Shown here in pieces: positions 51,840 to 63,639 of a stretch of DNA of 64,000 nt. This DNA comes from Dipteris shenzhenensis (lineage: Eukaryota; Polypodiophyta; Polypodiopsida; Gleicheniales). Each line of letters starts with the position of its first letter. Positions within the stretch are counted from its first letter, which is position 1. The notes under the pieces were generated by a model, which made no database searches, was not told the DNA's origin, and saw nothing but the letters and a program-made list of their open reading frames with translations. Where the stretch lies: the NCBI GenBank assembly GCA_047967505.1, contig CM106541.1. One strand, written 5' to 3'. A program made the translations under genes and the position numbers.

Positions 51840-52271
51840 GTTCATGTCACTTTAGTAAAGCTCCTTGTTTGGAGACATGGTGAGGGAGATGAAAATTTTT
51901 TAAGTTGAGTGGTTTTCTAAGGTTTCTCTTTGCTTTTTGAGGGAGAGAATTTTTTTTAAAAGTTGAGTGGTCTCTCTTGCCTTTAAGAGAACTATAGTAA
52001 TTATTTTCTTAAGAGAATTACGATGTTCGTTTTGCGCTACAATCAATGTTTTTTTTGCAATTAGTTGTTGCTTGCAGGTTCATGAGTCACCACCTTCCCA
52101 ACTATCTATTTTCATTAAGTCCTTTAACTGATTTGCCAAACTCAAAGTAGTCAGCTCCCTTGATGTTAAAGGCTGCCAAATCCTTCCACCATGCTTAGGA
52201 AGGAGATCGAGCAAAGGTTCCAAATTGTGACTTGCACTAAGCCAAAGTAGAGCACATGGATTGCAGGACAA
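51840..52271 (-). pseudogene. Unidentified reading frame with one stop
   Basis: One minus-strand frame runs from 52271 (MSCNPCALLWLSASHNLEPL, then LPKHGGRIWQPL) through a single stop near 52080 to about 51840, ending in a Lys and Asn-rich tail. It has no recognisable domain. It could be an exon relic or part of a repeat. Confidence 0.25.
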
Positions 52272-53267
52272 CTGTCATCTACAATATCTTTGTCACATAG
52301 ACAACTGAGGAAACTCATTGAGAAAAGGTTGAGTGCTAGAAGATGATGGAAGTTGGAGAGAGGATTCTTTCCATTGACACAACTCTAGCTCACCTTTTGG
52401 CTATCACCTTCAACTTAGGTCTCTATTTATCCACACATAAGAGGTTTTACAACCAAACGAGCAATTGTTATTTGCCTTCATTGGGACAGTATCGTGGTTT
52501 CTTTGATGGTTGAAAATAATAACTCAAATTAATGACTTCCCATCTTAGTAAGCATCAGACCTATTTTTTCCTCTTCCATTCACATTATTACTTGCAAAAC
52601 ATTGTCTAAGATGTTTTGAACTAGGAAAATGGAGAGTAGACCACTAGCAAACTATTAATAGATGCCACTATGGAGATATCTTTTGTTCTTCATGCAAAAT
52701 AGTTCAAGTCTCTCTAGCATAATAGAAGGAGCTTCATAGTGAAGGCCTTACTATTGCCACACTAACACCCTATCATACTAATACAAGGCTTTATAGAGAG
52801 CCAATTAGATAAGAGAGCTACACCCGTAGTCCATTTTCATCATTCACATTGACTTGTGCCATGTTTAGCTTTGGCTGAGCCATCTACAAAACACAATCAT
52901 TGATTAATCAACAAGTCTTTTGATGCAAGAGGATTTCTTTCCTTTTGGCATAGTTCCATCTTTTGTTGTCTATTTTTTAGGATTACTCATTGTACAAACT
53001 TTCAATGCATAACCAATATGCTCACTTATACATATACTATTCTAGGTTTTTGAAGTTTTTCTTTTTCATTCTTTAAGTTGCTATCATATGCATTGAAAAA
53101 TCCCAAAAAATCATGTTTATGCACCTAGTGCAATTTGAGAGTGGTGTAAATTACACTGTTGATATAGGGTTCATGGGAAAAACCCTACACTAACTTTAAG
53201 GTATGATCATGTATATATTCTAATTTTATTTGCAATACACATAGCGTATAGCTAGTCATCTTTTATG

Positions 53268-53332
<65 letters not shown>

Positions 53333-54685
53333 TTATCTATCTATCTAAGAATATGCATGTCATTATCACCAAATTTGATTGATATGTCATCCTCTTCATT
53401 AAGCACATTTAATGTTCTAGTTTCCATCCATGATTTAAAGTTTTCCTAGAGTATTGGACAATTTCTAAGCAATGTTCCTATTGGTATATGCCACGATAGC
53501 TAATTAAACTTTCCCATCTAGTGGAATATTTACATTATAAACTTTGGATTGACTAATAGTTCTATGGTGGTATCCAAACTTCTTTGTAAAAGTTCTCCTG
53601 TCTTCTTTTTTCTTGCTCTTATGTTCATGATAGACTTGTTCTTGCTTAACCTAGTTGTTCAAGGTTTGGAACCTTGGTTTCATTGTTTCTGCTTTAGGGT
53701 ACTCACATCGACTAGAAATTTATGAAAAATTACTATGGATATGACAGTTTAAGTTTCTAGTTTTGTCTTTGTAGCTACAAGAGGTTATGGGACCTTCTTC
53801 TCCATCTATGCCCTTGTAATCACACCTACTAGAATTCAAATTAAGTGTGGTGTTGCCACACTATACCTCCCTAATTTGATTGTTTCACCTCAATCCATAG
53901 AGGATAGTCCATGCAAGCATGTAAACTCCACAATCTTGACAAAAATGAATTCAGTATAGCTGGATGATCTCTATGTGGACAATGCTATTTTGTAATTATT
54001 CGTACATCCAAAACATTTGATTGGAACTTGGTATGCAATAGTTCTAACTTGATTAGTAGAAACTTGTACCAATCCCTTAAAAATGTTGTACTAAAATGGC
54101 ATTTTTGATGCATTTTTCAACACTAAGAGGAAAATCATCAGGCGAAAGTGAGGTTGCCATAAATGAAGGCTGAATGAAGAGGTTGCCATATGTATGCGGC
54201 AAGGATCGGGTACGATGGATAGGATAGAATACAATGTGGATGATGGTGCAAAATTTGGCACATATCAAATAAGGCCACATCATTGTCATATTCTTTCTCT
54301 ACTATGAATTTGACTGCAAAGTTTGTTGCCTAAGAATGTCCTTGATTTGTTGTCTCATCTATATCTATATGTATATTATTACATCTTAAAAACAATTATT
54401 CTTGGCATTTCAAGAAAGATCATTAAAAAGATCTACCAATTGAGTCGTGTGAGATGTGGGGAAATCTACATTGCAAAAAGCCACATCCTGCTTTAAAGAG
54501 GTAAGGTCTATCAATTGTTGTTTTGGGAAAAACTATCTAGAATTGTAGGGAAGGTAAAATTAGAATATGAAATCAATATATGAGGATAATATAGAATCAC
54601 ACATTTTTTGCATTTGCAACCATATAGCTGCATGTATGTTTTCTAGATTTGGGATGTCAAAGTAGACAATAGTGTCTATAGGATT
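52272..54685. other. No recognisable gene
   Basis: AT-rich decayed sequence apart from the CT microsatellite. Short frames only. Confidence 0.4.
53268..53345. repeat. Microsatellite (CT)n followed by (CTAT)n
   Basis: About 27 CT units followed by short CTAT/CTATTTAT units. Confidence 0.95.
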
Positions 54686-54899
54686 CTTTTTCTTTTTTTC
54701 GGAGAAAATAGCTTTCTATTAACGCTTGAAAAACCACCATACAAATTAGTAATCTGAGGGGTGTTGATAATGGGAAACAAAGAGACTTCAAACATGCCTT
54801 TTACTTTTTAAAAGTCCCAACAACTAACATTGAGGAGGTCTATAGAGTTTGGAACAGTGGATGGAAAACAGTAGACAATAAACAAAGCTGAAAGAAGAA

Positions 54900-55250
54900 G
54901 TTTTCCAATCTATGGGTCAAAACCTTAGCTAAGAAAATGTCAGCCCTTCTCTAGCTCATACTCCATAAAGTCGTGTCAAAAAACTATAAAGGTGATTCCA
55001 TTGGCAAGGGAGATGGTGTGTGCAAGAGATGTCCAAGGCATAAGGAGGGCATATTTCATTTGCTTGTTGCATGTCCTAATGCTAAGAAAGGATAGAAATT
55101 AATTCAAGTTCAAATAGGGGAGCCCACAAATTGGAAGTCAAAACCAGCTATCAAAAGAACATCAACCTATTTTCAGGTAAATTCAGCACATTTCCAAAGA
55201 ATGCAACTCATTGCCTAGAGAAACTTTGGAACAAGGGCTAATAACAACCA
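54900..55250 (+). pseudogene. LINE zf-RVT fragment, plus strand
   Basis: Near 55017-55090 the plus strand reads VCKRCPRHKEGIFHLLVACP, followed by NAKK: the C-x2-C...H-x4-C knuckle of plant LINE ORF2. It is opposite in orientation to the LINE piece that follows, so the two are separate insertions. Confidence 0.6.
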
Positions 55251-56520
55251 AGGAGGGGGACTAGACATCTAGTGAATACCTCGCACTATTCCACACAATG
55301 ATGCTGGACACCGTCTCCCAAACACTACCCTCTAATGAAGGCAAGGGGCATGGGCAAAAAGGATGTGTCACATCATATGCCCGTATCTTGCAAATTTGCT
55401 AGCCTTGGATCCTAGAGAGCTAGATCAATGGAGAAGGCATGACCCTGCTCCGTTAGCCAAGCAATCCCCCAAACTGAAATTGTGATTTAGCCTCTACATC
55501 TTGGTGACAATTCGGAGGGCACCCATCCGAGTCCTTTGCGCTACAAGGCATTCCCAAAGACAATGCAAGAACATCTCCAAATCTTTGAATGTGCAATAGA
55601 GGCATACCATTTATTCACATTTACTTCAGCCAAGGGTCAATGGGAAACCCTCCATGTGCAAACATCTAGAAGAAGTATGAGATCTTTTGTGGCCTATGGC
55701 TTGTGACAAAAAATGGGAGATAACCTCTTGGGGAACGTGTTGCTCCACCCAAATGTGCTTTCTCGAGGAACTCCACATTGCCAAGAAGGTTATCTCAAGA
55801 GAGGTTCTCTCTCTTGAGATAACCTCCTAGGGAACATGCTGTTCCACCCAATGGCGCTCTCTCAAGGGACTCCACGTTACCGCCTCTAGTTGAAGATGTT
55901 GTCATGTACAAAAAGGGCACCTCCTCCACACTGTCCGACCACCCCACTCTGAATCACCCAATCCCCAATGTAGAACCTATCGAGTCGCTCTAGCAAACCA
56001 TCATGCCGCTACCACCGCTACTTGAAGGAGAAGTGAAGGTTGTCAGAAGTCTAGGAAACTCTACCACCCTACATGGGCCACAACTGTGAATTGTGAAGAT
56101 GAACTGAGAAGTCCAACTCCACTCCCCTATCCTCCTTGAATTCTAGATTGTTAGTCACCTCCAAACATCCAAGAGTTGACATGTAGGAGGCTCTCAGTAT
56201 GCCTCCAAAAAGAAGGGTGATGTCTGCAAGCAAGAGTGTACATCCTGGAGTTAGCAACTCTAAACAGATAACCACACTACCTGCCAGGGAATAAGCTCAC
56301 CCTAGTTGAATACCTCTGGGGTGAGTGCCTAGGAAACTTAGATGCAAACCCATGCACTTCTGCCTAATGCATCTCAGGGGCTCTCCCTTGGAGGAGATCG
56401 TGCCGGTGTCTAATCTTTGCCACTGAAAAGATGTGCTCCTGGACGAGGAGAAGATCAACTGACTGTCCCACCACAACCTTCTGCAACTCTTGATGAAGTA
56501 TTAACTGTTGTGGCTGTTGC
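55250..56520 (-). mobile_element. Third L1-type LINE fragment, internally deleted
   Basis: 55275-55520 matches the second LINE near 10860-11080 at nucleotide level. 56130-56170 matches the GGDFN endonuclease region, and 56400-56500 matches the first LINE near 4727-4810. Most of RT is missing. The copy carries a local duplication with an inverted junction at 55711-55870. Confidence 0.65.
55787..55825. repeat. Perfect 17-bp inverted repeat inside a duplicated LINE segment
   Basis: AGGTTATCTCAAGAGAG at 55787-55803 and its exact reverse complement at 55809-55825, five-base loop. About 70 bp of LINE sequence (from GAGATAACCTC) occurs on both sides. Confidence 0.9.
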
Positions 56521-56529
56521 CATGTGCTA

Positions 56530-57280
56530 TCATGAAGTTCGTGCAGCACATTCTAACTCATTAGGGCCAAACTCATCGGGAGGGGGGGGGGAGATGGAGA
56601 AAAATGCCCTCCTATGGAGGAGGCTATACAACGATGATGGATTTCTGTGACTTCGACGGGGGTTTGGAACAAGATTGCTATTGAACATGCTCTCTGTAGT
56701 TCCGTAGCAGTGCATGCTCACAACGCCGATTTCGTCCGGTAAAATGGTTGTCTAAGAGACTGAGCCGGCAAGAAGGTTTGATTGCTACTCAGTATAGTCT
56801 CTTGAAGGAGAAACCAACGGTTGCAGAAGGGAGCAAGCTCAATAGCAACAGCTGTGGCTACTGAAAAGAAGCGGAACATGAGCCAAGCCGACCAAGCTTG
56901 GAGACGAAGCCTGTAAAGGAGACGTGAGTTGCTGAGGTGGAGCTCGGAGCAAAAGCAGAGAACTTTGGAGAATCATAAACGGGATGCAGCGAACCAGAAT
57001 CGACTGTTTGTTGAGCCATACACCGTGAAGGATAAAAACGTCCCTTTGCTACTGTTGTTGATTCAACCGTAAGGTTTGGCTAAGGTTCTTACAATTGCCA
57101 CGTGTCACACAGTAACCTGAACATATAGTGCCAAATCACTAAAACTTTGAGATGCTATAACTCGTGATACATTAAAAATTTTCATCGCGGTTCAAAAGAC
57201 AAAAGTCCTCAGTTTTTTTAGCTCTTTCCATTCTTCATTTTTGTAAATGAGGTAGACACTACCACGTACGTAGTACTTGG
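56530..57280. other. No recognisable feature
   Basis: More GC-rich than its surroundings, with a G-run near 56580. No supported reading frame. Confidence 0.4.
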
Positions 57281-57289
57281 GAAGGCCCC

Positions 57290-58025
57290 TCATGGAGCAC
57301 ACAGAAGTGATCGTAGCAAAATTCAGTGGAGATGGATATGGCAAATGAAGACCACTTACACATTGATGAGAAAGGGTTTATGCGGACTTAATCAAGCCGA
57401 GTGAGGAAAGTGAGAGCGTACCAAGCACCACAAACAATCACAAGGCACTTGGCATAATAGCCCAAGGGTTAGATGATGAAGTTATACATCACATTGCAGG
57501 TATCAAAGTTGCAAGACTAGCATGGGAGCAACGCAATAAAAACTATGGAAGTGAGAAAGCTTAATCAACAAATTCAAGGCATTAAAGCAACAACTAGCAA
57601 GCATGAAGAAAAATATTGAAGAAGTTAAAGCTTCAATTGTACTTCTCAACAATGTTGACAAAAAGTCATATGGAACTCTAGTATCCACACTCAAAAATGT
57701 TGATAAAAGTCTCAATGAGATTGTAGCAACACTGTCTAACCATGAAGCAAAAGTAAAAGACAAGTACTCCCTAATGCATTACGTGATCAAGCACTCTATG
57801 TCAAAGGGACAAAAAGGAAGTCCTCAACTCCACCAAGATGTTACGATTGTTGGAAGCTTGGACACACAAAAAATGAATGTTGTCAAAAGCACAAACCAAA
57901 GTTGGAATGCACATTTTGTGGAAAGATTGGGCATGTAGAAGAGCAATACTATCACAAAAAGAATCAAGCCAACTACTCCAAATCCAATGAAGTTGTAGTT
58001 GAGGATGAAGAAGGGCTTCTATAAG
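57290..58025 (+). pseudogene. Copia gag with two zinc knuckles
   Basis: Begins near 57293 with MEHTEVIVAKFSGDGYGK. After a stop it continues ADLIKPSEESESVPSTTNNH, then KALGIIAQGLDDEVIHHI, the UBN2-type capsid. After a helical region (57603-57800), a knuckle CYDCWKLGHTKNEC and a second CTFCGKIGHVEEQYY follow near 57835-57960. In the second the final Cys is Tyr. It ends EDEEGLL, stop, at about 58025. Several stops and frame changes show decay. Confidence 0.75.
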
Positions 58026-58029
58026 AGCC

Positions 58030-58830
58030 ATGATATGTTTTCACACCTCTTTCTCTACAAAAGTGTTGTAATCCACCTTCTGAGGCCATATGATGCACTC
58101 AAGGTGAATAGCCAAAGTAGCTACAGGGCCAAAGTTGCTTGAACACATAGGGAGAGTGAGGAAGAGTGAAAATAAAGATTGTAATCTCACACCTAACACC
58201 TTGCAGTAGCTGTGTTGGCACCAAGGGGGGGGGACGGAAATTATATATTTTTTGATATATCTCGCTTTGGACATTATTATTTTAGTCAAGTGTGACTATG
58301 GAAAAGTACTCCCCATAGGAGCGCACTGGACACGGCAAGGGTCCTAGTGGATACTTTATGTGGTTAGTTGGGGATGCCTAACTAGCTTATGTTTTGCCAT
58401 GCTAGATGGTCGATATTGTGGGTGAGTCCATGTTCATACTAATGTCGCTAGTGTTATTGGTGTTGTGCTTGATTATTGTGCTTTGAGTGCGGTTATGTCG
58501 GGATCGGTTGATTCGGTGACTCGTTCAATCGATTGTTAATAACTACTGTAATTGGTGGCTTGAGTACATGTGATGGAACTCATAGCAAGGATTGGAGTTA
58601 GTGCGAGGGTACCGATACAGCGCATTATGTATGGCCATGGGCCAATTTTGTATTTGCTTTATTATTGCAAGTTTGAGCAATATATTTTATAGTGGACATA
58701 ATGCATTTTGGGCTCTAAGATGGCTATGTAAAGCAAATCCCTCATTTTTGGATGAGAGGGATAATTTTGGCTCCTTGGTGCTTTTATGAAATATCATAAA
58801 TACTCTAGATGAGGGAGGGTGAGCCACTTA
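58030..58830. other. No recognisable coding feature
   Basis: Contains a G-run at 58228-58237. Pol of the plus-strand Copia is absent here, so that element is internally deleted or truncated. Confidence 0.4.
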
Positions 58831-58835
58831 TCTAG

Positions 58836-58850
58836 GGGGGGGAGATTGTA
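58836..58850 (+). promoter_or_regulatory. Possible polypurine tract of the plus-strand Copia remnant
   Basis: AGGGGGGGGAGAT followed by TGTACCCAG, the usual order of polypurine tract and LTR start on the plus strand. The minus-strand Gypsy-3 remnant begins about 50-100 bases further on and would have cut the LTR short. Confidence 0.35.
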
Positions 58851-59107
58851 CCCAGTCTGATGTCGTTCTCGTGGTGTGATTATGCTCTTCTTCTCCAATT
58901 GATTAAGTGGTGAATTTTTGTGTTGAAAAGAATACCTTTTGGCTCTAACAGGATGAATAGGTAAAGGTCCTTTGAAGGGCTTTAAGAGGCTCATATGGAA
59001 AGCATTATGTATTTTCTAATTATTAGGTAATTCAAGCCTATAAGCTAGATCATTGATTTTCTGAATCACCTTGAATGGTCCATAAAAAAGTGGGCACATC
59101 TTGATTA

Positions 59108-60262
59108 CTAGCAATGAACACTCTTTAATCTTCTTTTCTCAATCCAAAGAAGTACATAAACGCCTTCTTTAAAAAGCATGTGTTTTCGTTTCTTATTAAC
59201 TTGTTTTGTGTACTTCTCTTGAGCGATTGCAATGGCTTCTCGAACCTCTTTGAGAATATTTTGATAGTCATGGGTAAATGCATCTGCTGCCTCGACTCTA
59301 TGGGTCAATCGCGTAATAGGAATAGGTAAAACCTTCCCATAGATAATCTCAAAGGGTGCTCTTCTAGTTGCAGAATGAGGAGTATTATTATAAGCAAACT
59401 GTAAGAGATGAATGTATTTATCCGAAGTCTTTGGTTGACTTACCACATAAGCTCTTATCATATTCAGAATAGTACTATTTGTAACCTCAGTTTGTCCATT
59501 CGATTTTGGATGAAAAGCTGATGAGAAATCTAACTTAGTACCTAGATTATGAAATAATGCAGTCTAGAAATTACTGCAAAACATCGAATCTCGATCAGAC
59601 ACTATAATCTTTGGCAAGCCATGATGAACAAAGATATGCTTGATGAATAAATGTGTAGCTTACTGAGCTATTAAAGTCTTCTTGCATGGGATGAAATAAG
59701 CTTGCTTACTAAAGCGATCTACTATCATCCATATCATATCATTTTGTTTCGCTGTAGTAGGAAAACCTGTTATGAAATCCATGGATATTTGTTCCCAAGG
59801 TTGTGTAGGAATAGGCAAAGGCATCAGCAATCCTGGGGTCTTTCCTTTGTAACTCTTGATCTTTTGGCAAGTGATGCATTTGGCTACAAACTTAGCCACA
59901 TCTTTTCTTATAGTAGGTCAATGAAATTCTCTTGCTATCACTTGTAAAATGGCAGTCATTCCCCTATGTCCCATATATGGTGGTTGGTGCATTTCCTCCA
60001 TTACAATTTGTCTAAAGGGTCGAGTGATGCATAATTTCTTTTGATAAAAGAGGTATCCATCATTGCATGAATAGTCCAACATAGGATTCCAATTATTATT
60101 CTCTAATTTGTTCCATATATCAGAAAAGTCTGGATATCCTTGATAAGAATTCTTCATACTTTCAAAAGGCTGGGTCTCTACAACAATGATGTGATTAATA
60201 CTTGGCTTTCTGCTAAGAGCATTAACAACTACATTCTCTTTTCCAGGTTGATACTGAATCAT
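59108..60262 (-). pseudogene. Gypsy-3 integrase
   Basis: Zinc finger H-H-C-C: H in MHQPPYMGHRG and C in KCITCQKIK. Core: ISMDFITGFP (first Asp), IIVSDRDSMF (second Asp) and FHPKSNGQTEV (Glu). The tail includes LQFAYNNTPHSATRRAPFEI and a GPF module near 59050. In-frame stops occur near 59661, 59567 and elsewhere; at 59661 TAA probably replaced a Gln codon. Confidence 0.88.
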
Positions 60263-60389
60263 GGGCTGAAAACTCTGTATAAATGATGCCCATTTAATGT
60301 GCCTCAGATATAAGTGGCTGAGTTAACAGATGCTTGATACTTTGCTAATCGGTTTTGATAAGAAACTCAGATCCCATCAAATAATGTTT

Positions 60390-60968
60390 TCACATTCGTA
60401 AGGCATGCACAACAGCGGTTAATTCTTTATCATATGTGCTATAATTGCATTCCGCTAGTTTTAATTTTTGGCTCTCATATGCTATTGGATGTCCATCTTG
60501 CATAAGCACGGCTCCAATTCCATATCCACTAGCATCGGTTACAACTACAAAGAATGGTATAGAGAAATCGGGTAGTTGCAACACAAGAGCTTGTGTGAGA
60601 GCTTCTTTCAAAGTTGTAAAAGATTTATCTTGATGCTAAGTCCATAAGAAATGTTTAGCTTTTCTAAGAAGGTATGTCAATGGGTGTGCAATGTATGCAA
60701 AATTCTTGATAAACTTTCTGTAAAAGCTACACAATCCCAAGAATGATCTTAATTCATGTATATCTCGGGGTTTAGGCCATGTGACTATGCACTCAATCTT
60801 CTTTGGATCTACTCGAATCCCATCGGCGGATACAATGTGACCCAAATACTTTATCTGATCTTGAAAGAAACTACTCTTTTCAGGATTTATGTACAATTGA
60901 TTTTCTTTCAAGAGTGAAAAAACTAGCTTCAGATGTTCCTTATGCTCCTCAATGTCTTTGCTAAACAC
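60390..60968 (-). pseudogene. Gypsy-3 RT thumb and RNase H
   Basis: Begins after the duplicated block with [20 protein letters not shown], then YLGHIVSADGIRVDPKK and LRSFLGLCSFYRKFI, the RT thumb. After one stop near 60637, RNase H follows: [17 protein letters not shown] (catalytic Asp), [20 protein letters not shown]. Confidence 0.88.
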
Positions 60969-61086
60969 CAGAATATCATCGAAGAATATGTTCAGGATTT
61001 ATGTACAATTGATTTTCTTTCAAGAGTGAAAAAACTAGCTTCAGATGTTCCTTATGCTCCTCAATGTCTTTGCTAAACACCAGAAT
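60879..61086. repeat. 112-bp tandem duplication in Gypsy-3 RT
   Basis: Unit 60879-60990 is repeated from 60991 for about 96 bases. Read on the minus strand, the upstream copy lacks the bases coding for the catalytic FFDD, and the downstream copy keeps them. The period is not a multiple of three. Confidence 0.92.
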
Positions 61087-61778
61087 ACCACACAATCTTG
61101 GTGTTTAAGAAAGATTCGGTTCATCATTCTACTAAAAGTAGCTGGAGCATTAGTTAGCCCAAAAGGCATAACTAGGAACTCATAATGTCCTGTTTGAGTT
61201 CTAAAGGTAGTCTTGTATATATCCTCTTCTACCATATGAACTTGATGATAGCCAGATTTGAGATCTATCTTACTGAAGACCTTGGTCCCTTTCAATTTGT
61301 CCAAAAGATCATCAATCCTAGGGATTGGATATTTGTTCTTCACTGTGATTTTGTTTAGTGCACAACAATAGTCTATGCACATTCGATAGGTTCTATTTTT
61401 CTTTTTGACTAATAAGACAAGTGCTCCATAAGGAGAACTGTTGGGTCTTATCAATCCTCTCTCTATCAGTTCCTCCACTTGCTTTTGAATTTCCTTTTGT
61501 TCTAGCTGATTGACTCTATAAGGAGCTTTGCAAGGTGGAGTATTACCCGGAAAAATTTCTGTCTTATGATCTTTAGGTCGAGAACATGGTAGTCCAGGGA
61601 GTAAATCCTCTAAGAAACAATTAGAAAATTGAGAAAGAAACTTTTGGTGTGTAGGCTTAGTGTTTGGCTGAGTAGCCGTTATCGTATTCAGCAAAATCAG
61701 ATATGTCTTCTCACGTTTCCTAATTGCTCTTTTGGCTTGTGTGTGGTTGAGTAAAGGACTGATCTCAGGTTTCGACAT
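61041..61778 (-). pseudogene. Gypsy-3 RT, first half
   Basis: [20 protein letters not shown], then [52 protein letters not shown] (motif A Asp) and [21 protein letters not shown] replaces RALN. The catalytic FDD is lost at [12 protein letters not shown], at the duplication junction. Confidence 0.9.
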
Positions 61779-62290
61779 ATTTCTTGTTTGTCCTTCTCAA
61801 TCCACATCTGATGTGAATCGTAATCTATCTTAGGATTATATTGATGCCTCCATGGCATTCTTAAGATGATGTCCACTCCCTGTAGGGGTGCCACTAGAAA
61901 GTCTCGTATATCCTTATAGGGTTTGATTGAGATTTCAAGATTCTTGACTTCTCTAGTGCAATTGTACTTTGTTTTGGTAAAAGCAGCTTTGACCTTATAG
62001 TTAGATGGGAAAGACTCTAGGTTTAGCTTTGCTAAGGTTCTTTCCAAAATGAAATCGTGTGTACTACCATCGTCATGCAGAATAGCAACCGCTTTGCCAT
62101 TAATGAAACCTTTCATTTTTAGAAGAGCATGACAATTATAATTACCTCCCTCTTGCTTGGCTGCTTCGTCGTTAATCATGTGCACTTTCACCATTGGGGT
62201 CTTCTTTCTTTCGGGACACTCAATGGCTATGTGTCCCACCTTGTTGCACTTGAAACATCTTATTTCTTTCTTTGGAAAATTTCCACCGTT
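61697..62290 (-). pseudogene. Gypsy-3 nucleocapsid knuckle and protease
   Basis: An intact CCHC knuckle (CFKCNKVGHIAIEC) near 62257-62215 is followed by the aspartic protease: ILHDDGSTHDFILERTL with Asp-Asp-Gly in place of the usual DSG or DTG, then VAPLQGVDIILRMPW near the C-terminal half (ILGMPW in most families). Confidence 0.85.
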
Positions 62291-63152
62291 CGGCTTTGAA
62301 GAAGAATCTATCTTCTATGGAACAAAACCATTTTTAGATTTAAAGAAAGGGTTTTTATCAAATCTCTTTTTCTTATGGAAAGGTACATGCCATTCTAAAT
62401 CTTTCCCTTCTTTTGGGATCCCATTCTTCCTTTCACAATTCATTGCAAAAGAAATTGCAGAGCTCAGTGAGCGATGATTAAACATGTTAATCTCGGCTCT
62501 CAACTTAGACTTTAGACCTGCCACATACTTCCTGCGTTGATCTCACTCATAAACTTTTTCTAAGGACTGTAATTGGATCAACGTTTCCCAAAATCTATCA
62601 GTATATGTGGAGATTGTTTCCTTATCGAATTGCCTGGAAGTATCCCATTGTTGTCTAGCTTTTGCTTTGAAATGTGAGGGAAGAAAATCTCTCTTGATGA
62701 GCTTTTGAAAAGACTTCTAAGATTTTGGTCGCCTTTTACTATGCTTAGTGATGCTCCACCAAAGTGCATCACTCTCTACTAAATGATTTGCAGCACATTT
62801 AATCTTATCTTTTTCAGAGAATTTCTCCCCTGAAAAATAATCATCTAGCTGACTGAGACGAGACAGTGCGTGCTTCTTTCTTTCCATCAAAATTTTGAAA
62901 TGAGAAAGCTTTTCTACTTATCTTACTCTTCTTCCTTGAATTTTGTGCTCTCAATGTGGCTTTGACTGTCCTGATAATAGTATCATCGTCGGAATCATCG
63001 TCGGATGACTCATCATTAGATGAATATCTCTTCCTTTTCTTACCATTGATTTTCTTTTCCAATCTCTCCCTATGCTCACGCTCATTTGCCAACTGTGCCT
63101 GAAGTGCATCTAACTGTTCTTGGAGCATGGGTGGTTGTGGCTGATGTGCCAT
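62291..63152 (-). pseudogene. Gypsy-3 gag
   Basis: Starts MAHQPQPPMLQEQLDALQAQ at 63152, with a coiled-coil and a basic-acidic segment (KKRKRYSSNDESSDDDSDDD). It continues in shifted frames at 62578-62772 and 62315-62524 (SLSSAISFAMNCE), the capsid region. At least three frame breaks. Confidence 0.75.
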
Positions 63153-63500
63153 GATAATGCGATAATTATAAATAGAGTGCAACGGAGAAAAATAAGGGTA
63201 CTAAGTAAATGAGAATTAAACGGATGAAAAAGTGTAATTCAAGTGTATGGGAAGAAATGGATGGTGGAAGATACTAAGTGTATGAAATATAAAGCAAAAG
63301 AAATCACTTATCTCGCTCTTTGATCGGAGGTAGAAAGGACTAGAGTGAGAGATATGTGACCAATGATGTCGCTTGTAGTCGTCTTTGTGCTCTACTGATC
63401 TCCAATTAATTGCTCAATGATTCGTGGTTCCAATCGTCCTCTTGATTCAAGTGTTCAGAATTGGCTATGGTCTTTGCCTTATTGAGCCCCAATCGCTCAT
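63153..63500. other. Probable leader of Gypsy-3, boundary not found
   Basis: Upstream of gag on the minus strand. No TGGTATCAGAGC-type primer site is present. Confidence 0.35.
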
Positions 63501-63503
63501 AGG

Positions 63504-63577
63504 AGCCCTGTAGCTCAGTTGGTTAGAATGTTAGTCTTATGAGTCGGAGGTCGCAGATTTGAGCCCCACCGGGACTA
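63504..63577 (+). tRNA. tRNA-like sequence, probably a pseudogene or SINE head
   Basis: An A box TAGCTCAGTTGG (63511-63522) and a degenerate B box GATTTGAGCCC (63556-63566) sit at tRNA spacing. The acceptor ends AGCCCTG and CGGGACT pair at six of seven positions. The anticodon loop CTTATGA gives anticodon TAT. The D, anticodon and T stems each have mismatches. Seven Ts follow at about 63594-63600, a possible Pol III terminator. The mismatched stems argue against a working tRNA. Confidence 0.5.
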
Positions 63578-63639
63578 AGTCAGCTTTGTTGAATTTTTTT
63601 AAATAAATAAAATAACAATGAGGCCTTTGAGCCTTATAC

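Larger units (their letters stand above)
58900..63152 (-). mobile_element. Third Gypsy retrotransposon (Gypsy-3), gag-pol without visible LTRs
   Basis: A colinear gag, CCHC, protease, RT, RNase H, integrase series on the minus strand starting at ATG 63152. All domains are recognisable, but stops, frameshifts and a 112-bp tandem duplication break the frame. No LTR, PBS or polypurine tract could be assigned, and no chromodomain is seen after the GPY/F region. Sequence differs clearly from Gypsy-1. Confidence 0.88.

Noticed and set aside
58228-58245. G-run considered as a polypurine tract
   Set aside because: It is not followed by a TG LTR start, and the tract at 58836-58850 fits better.
63504-63577. 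Calling the tRNA-like sequence a working tRNA-Ile(TAT)
   Set aside because: The D, anticodon and T stems contain mismatches and the B box is degenerate.
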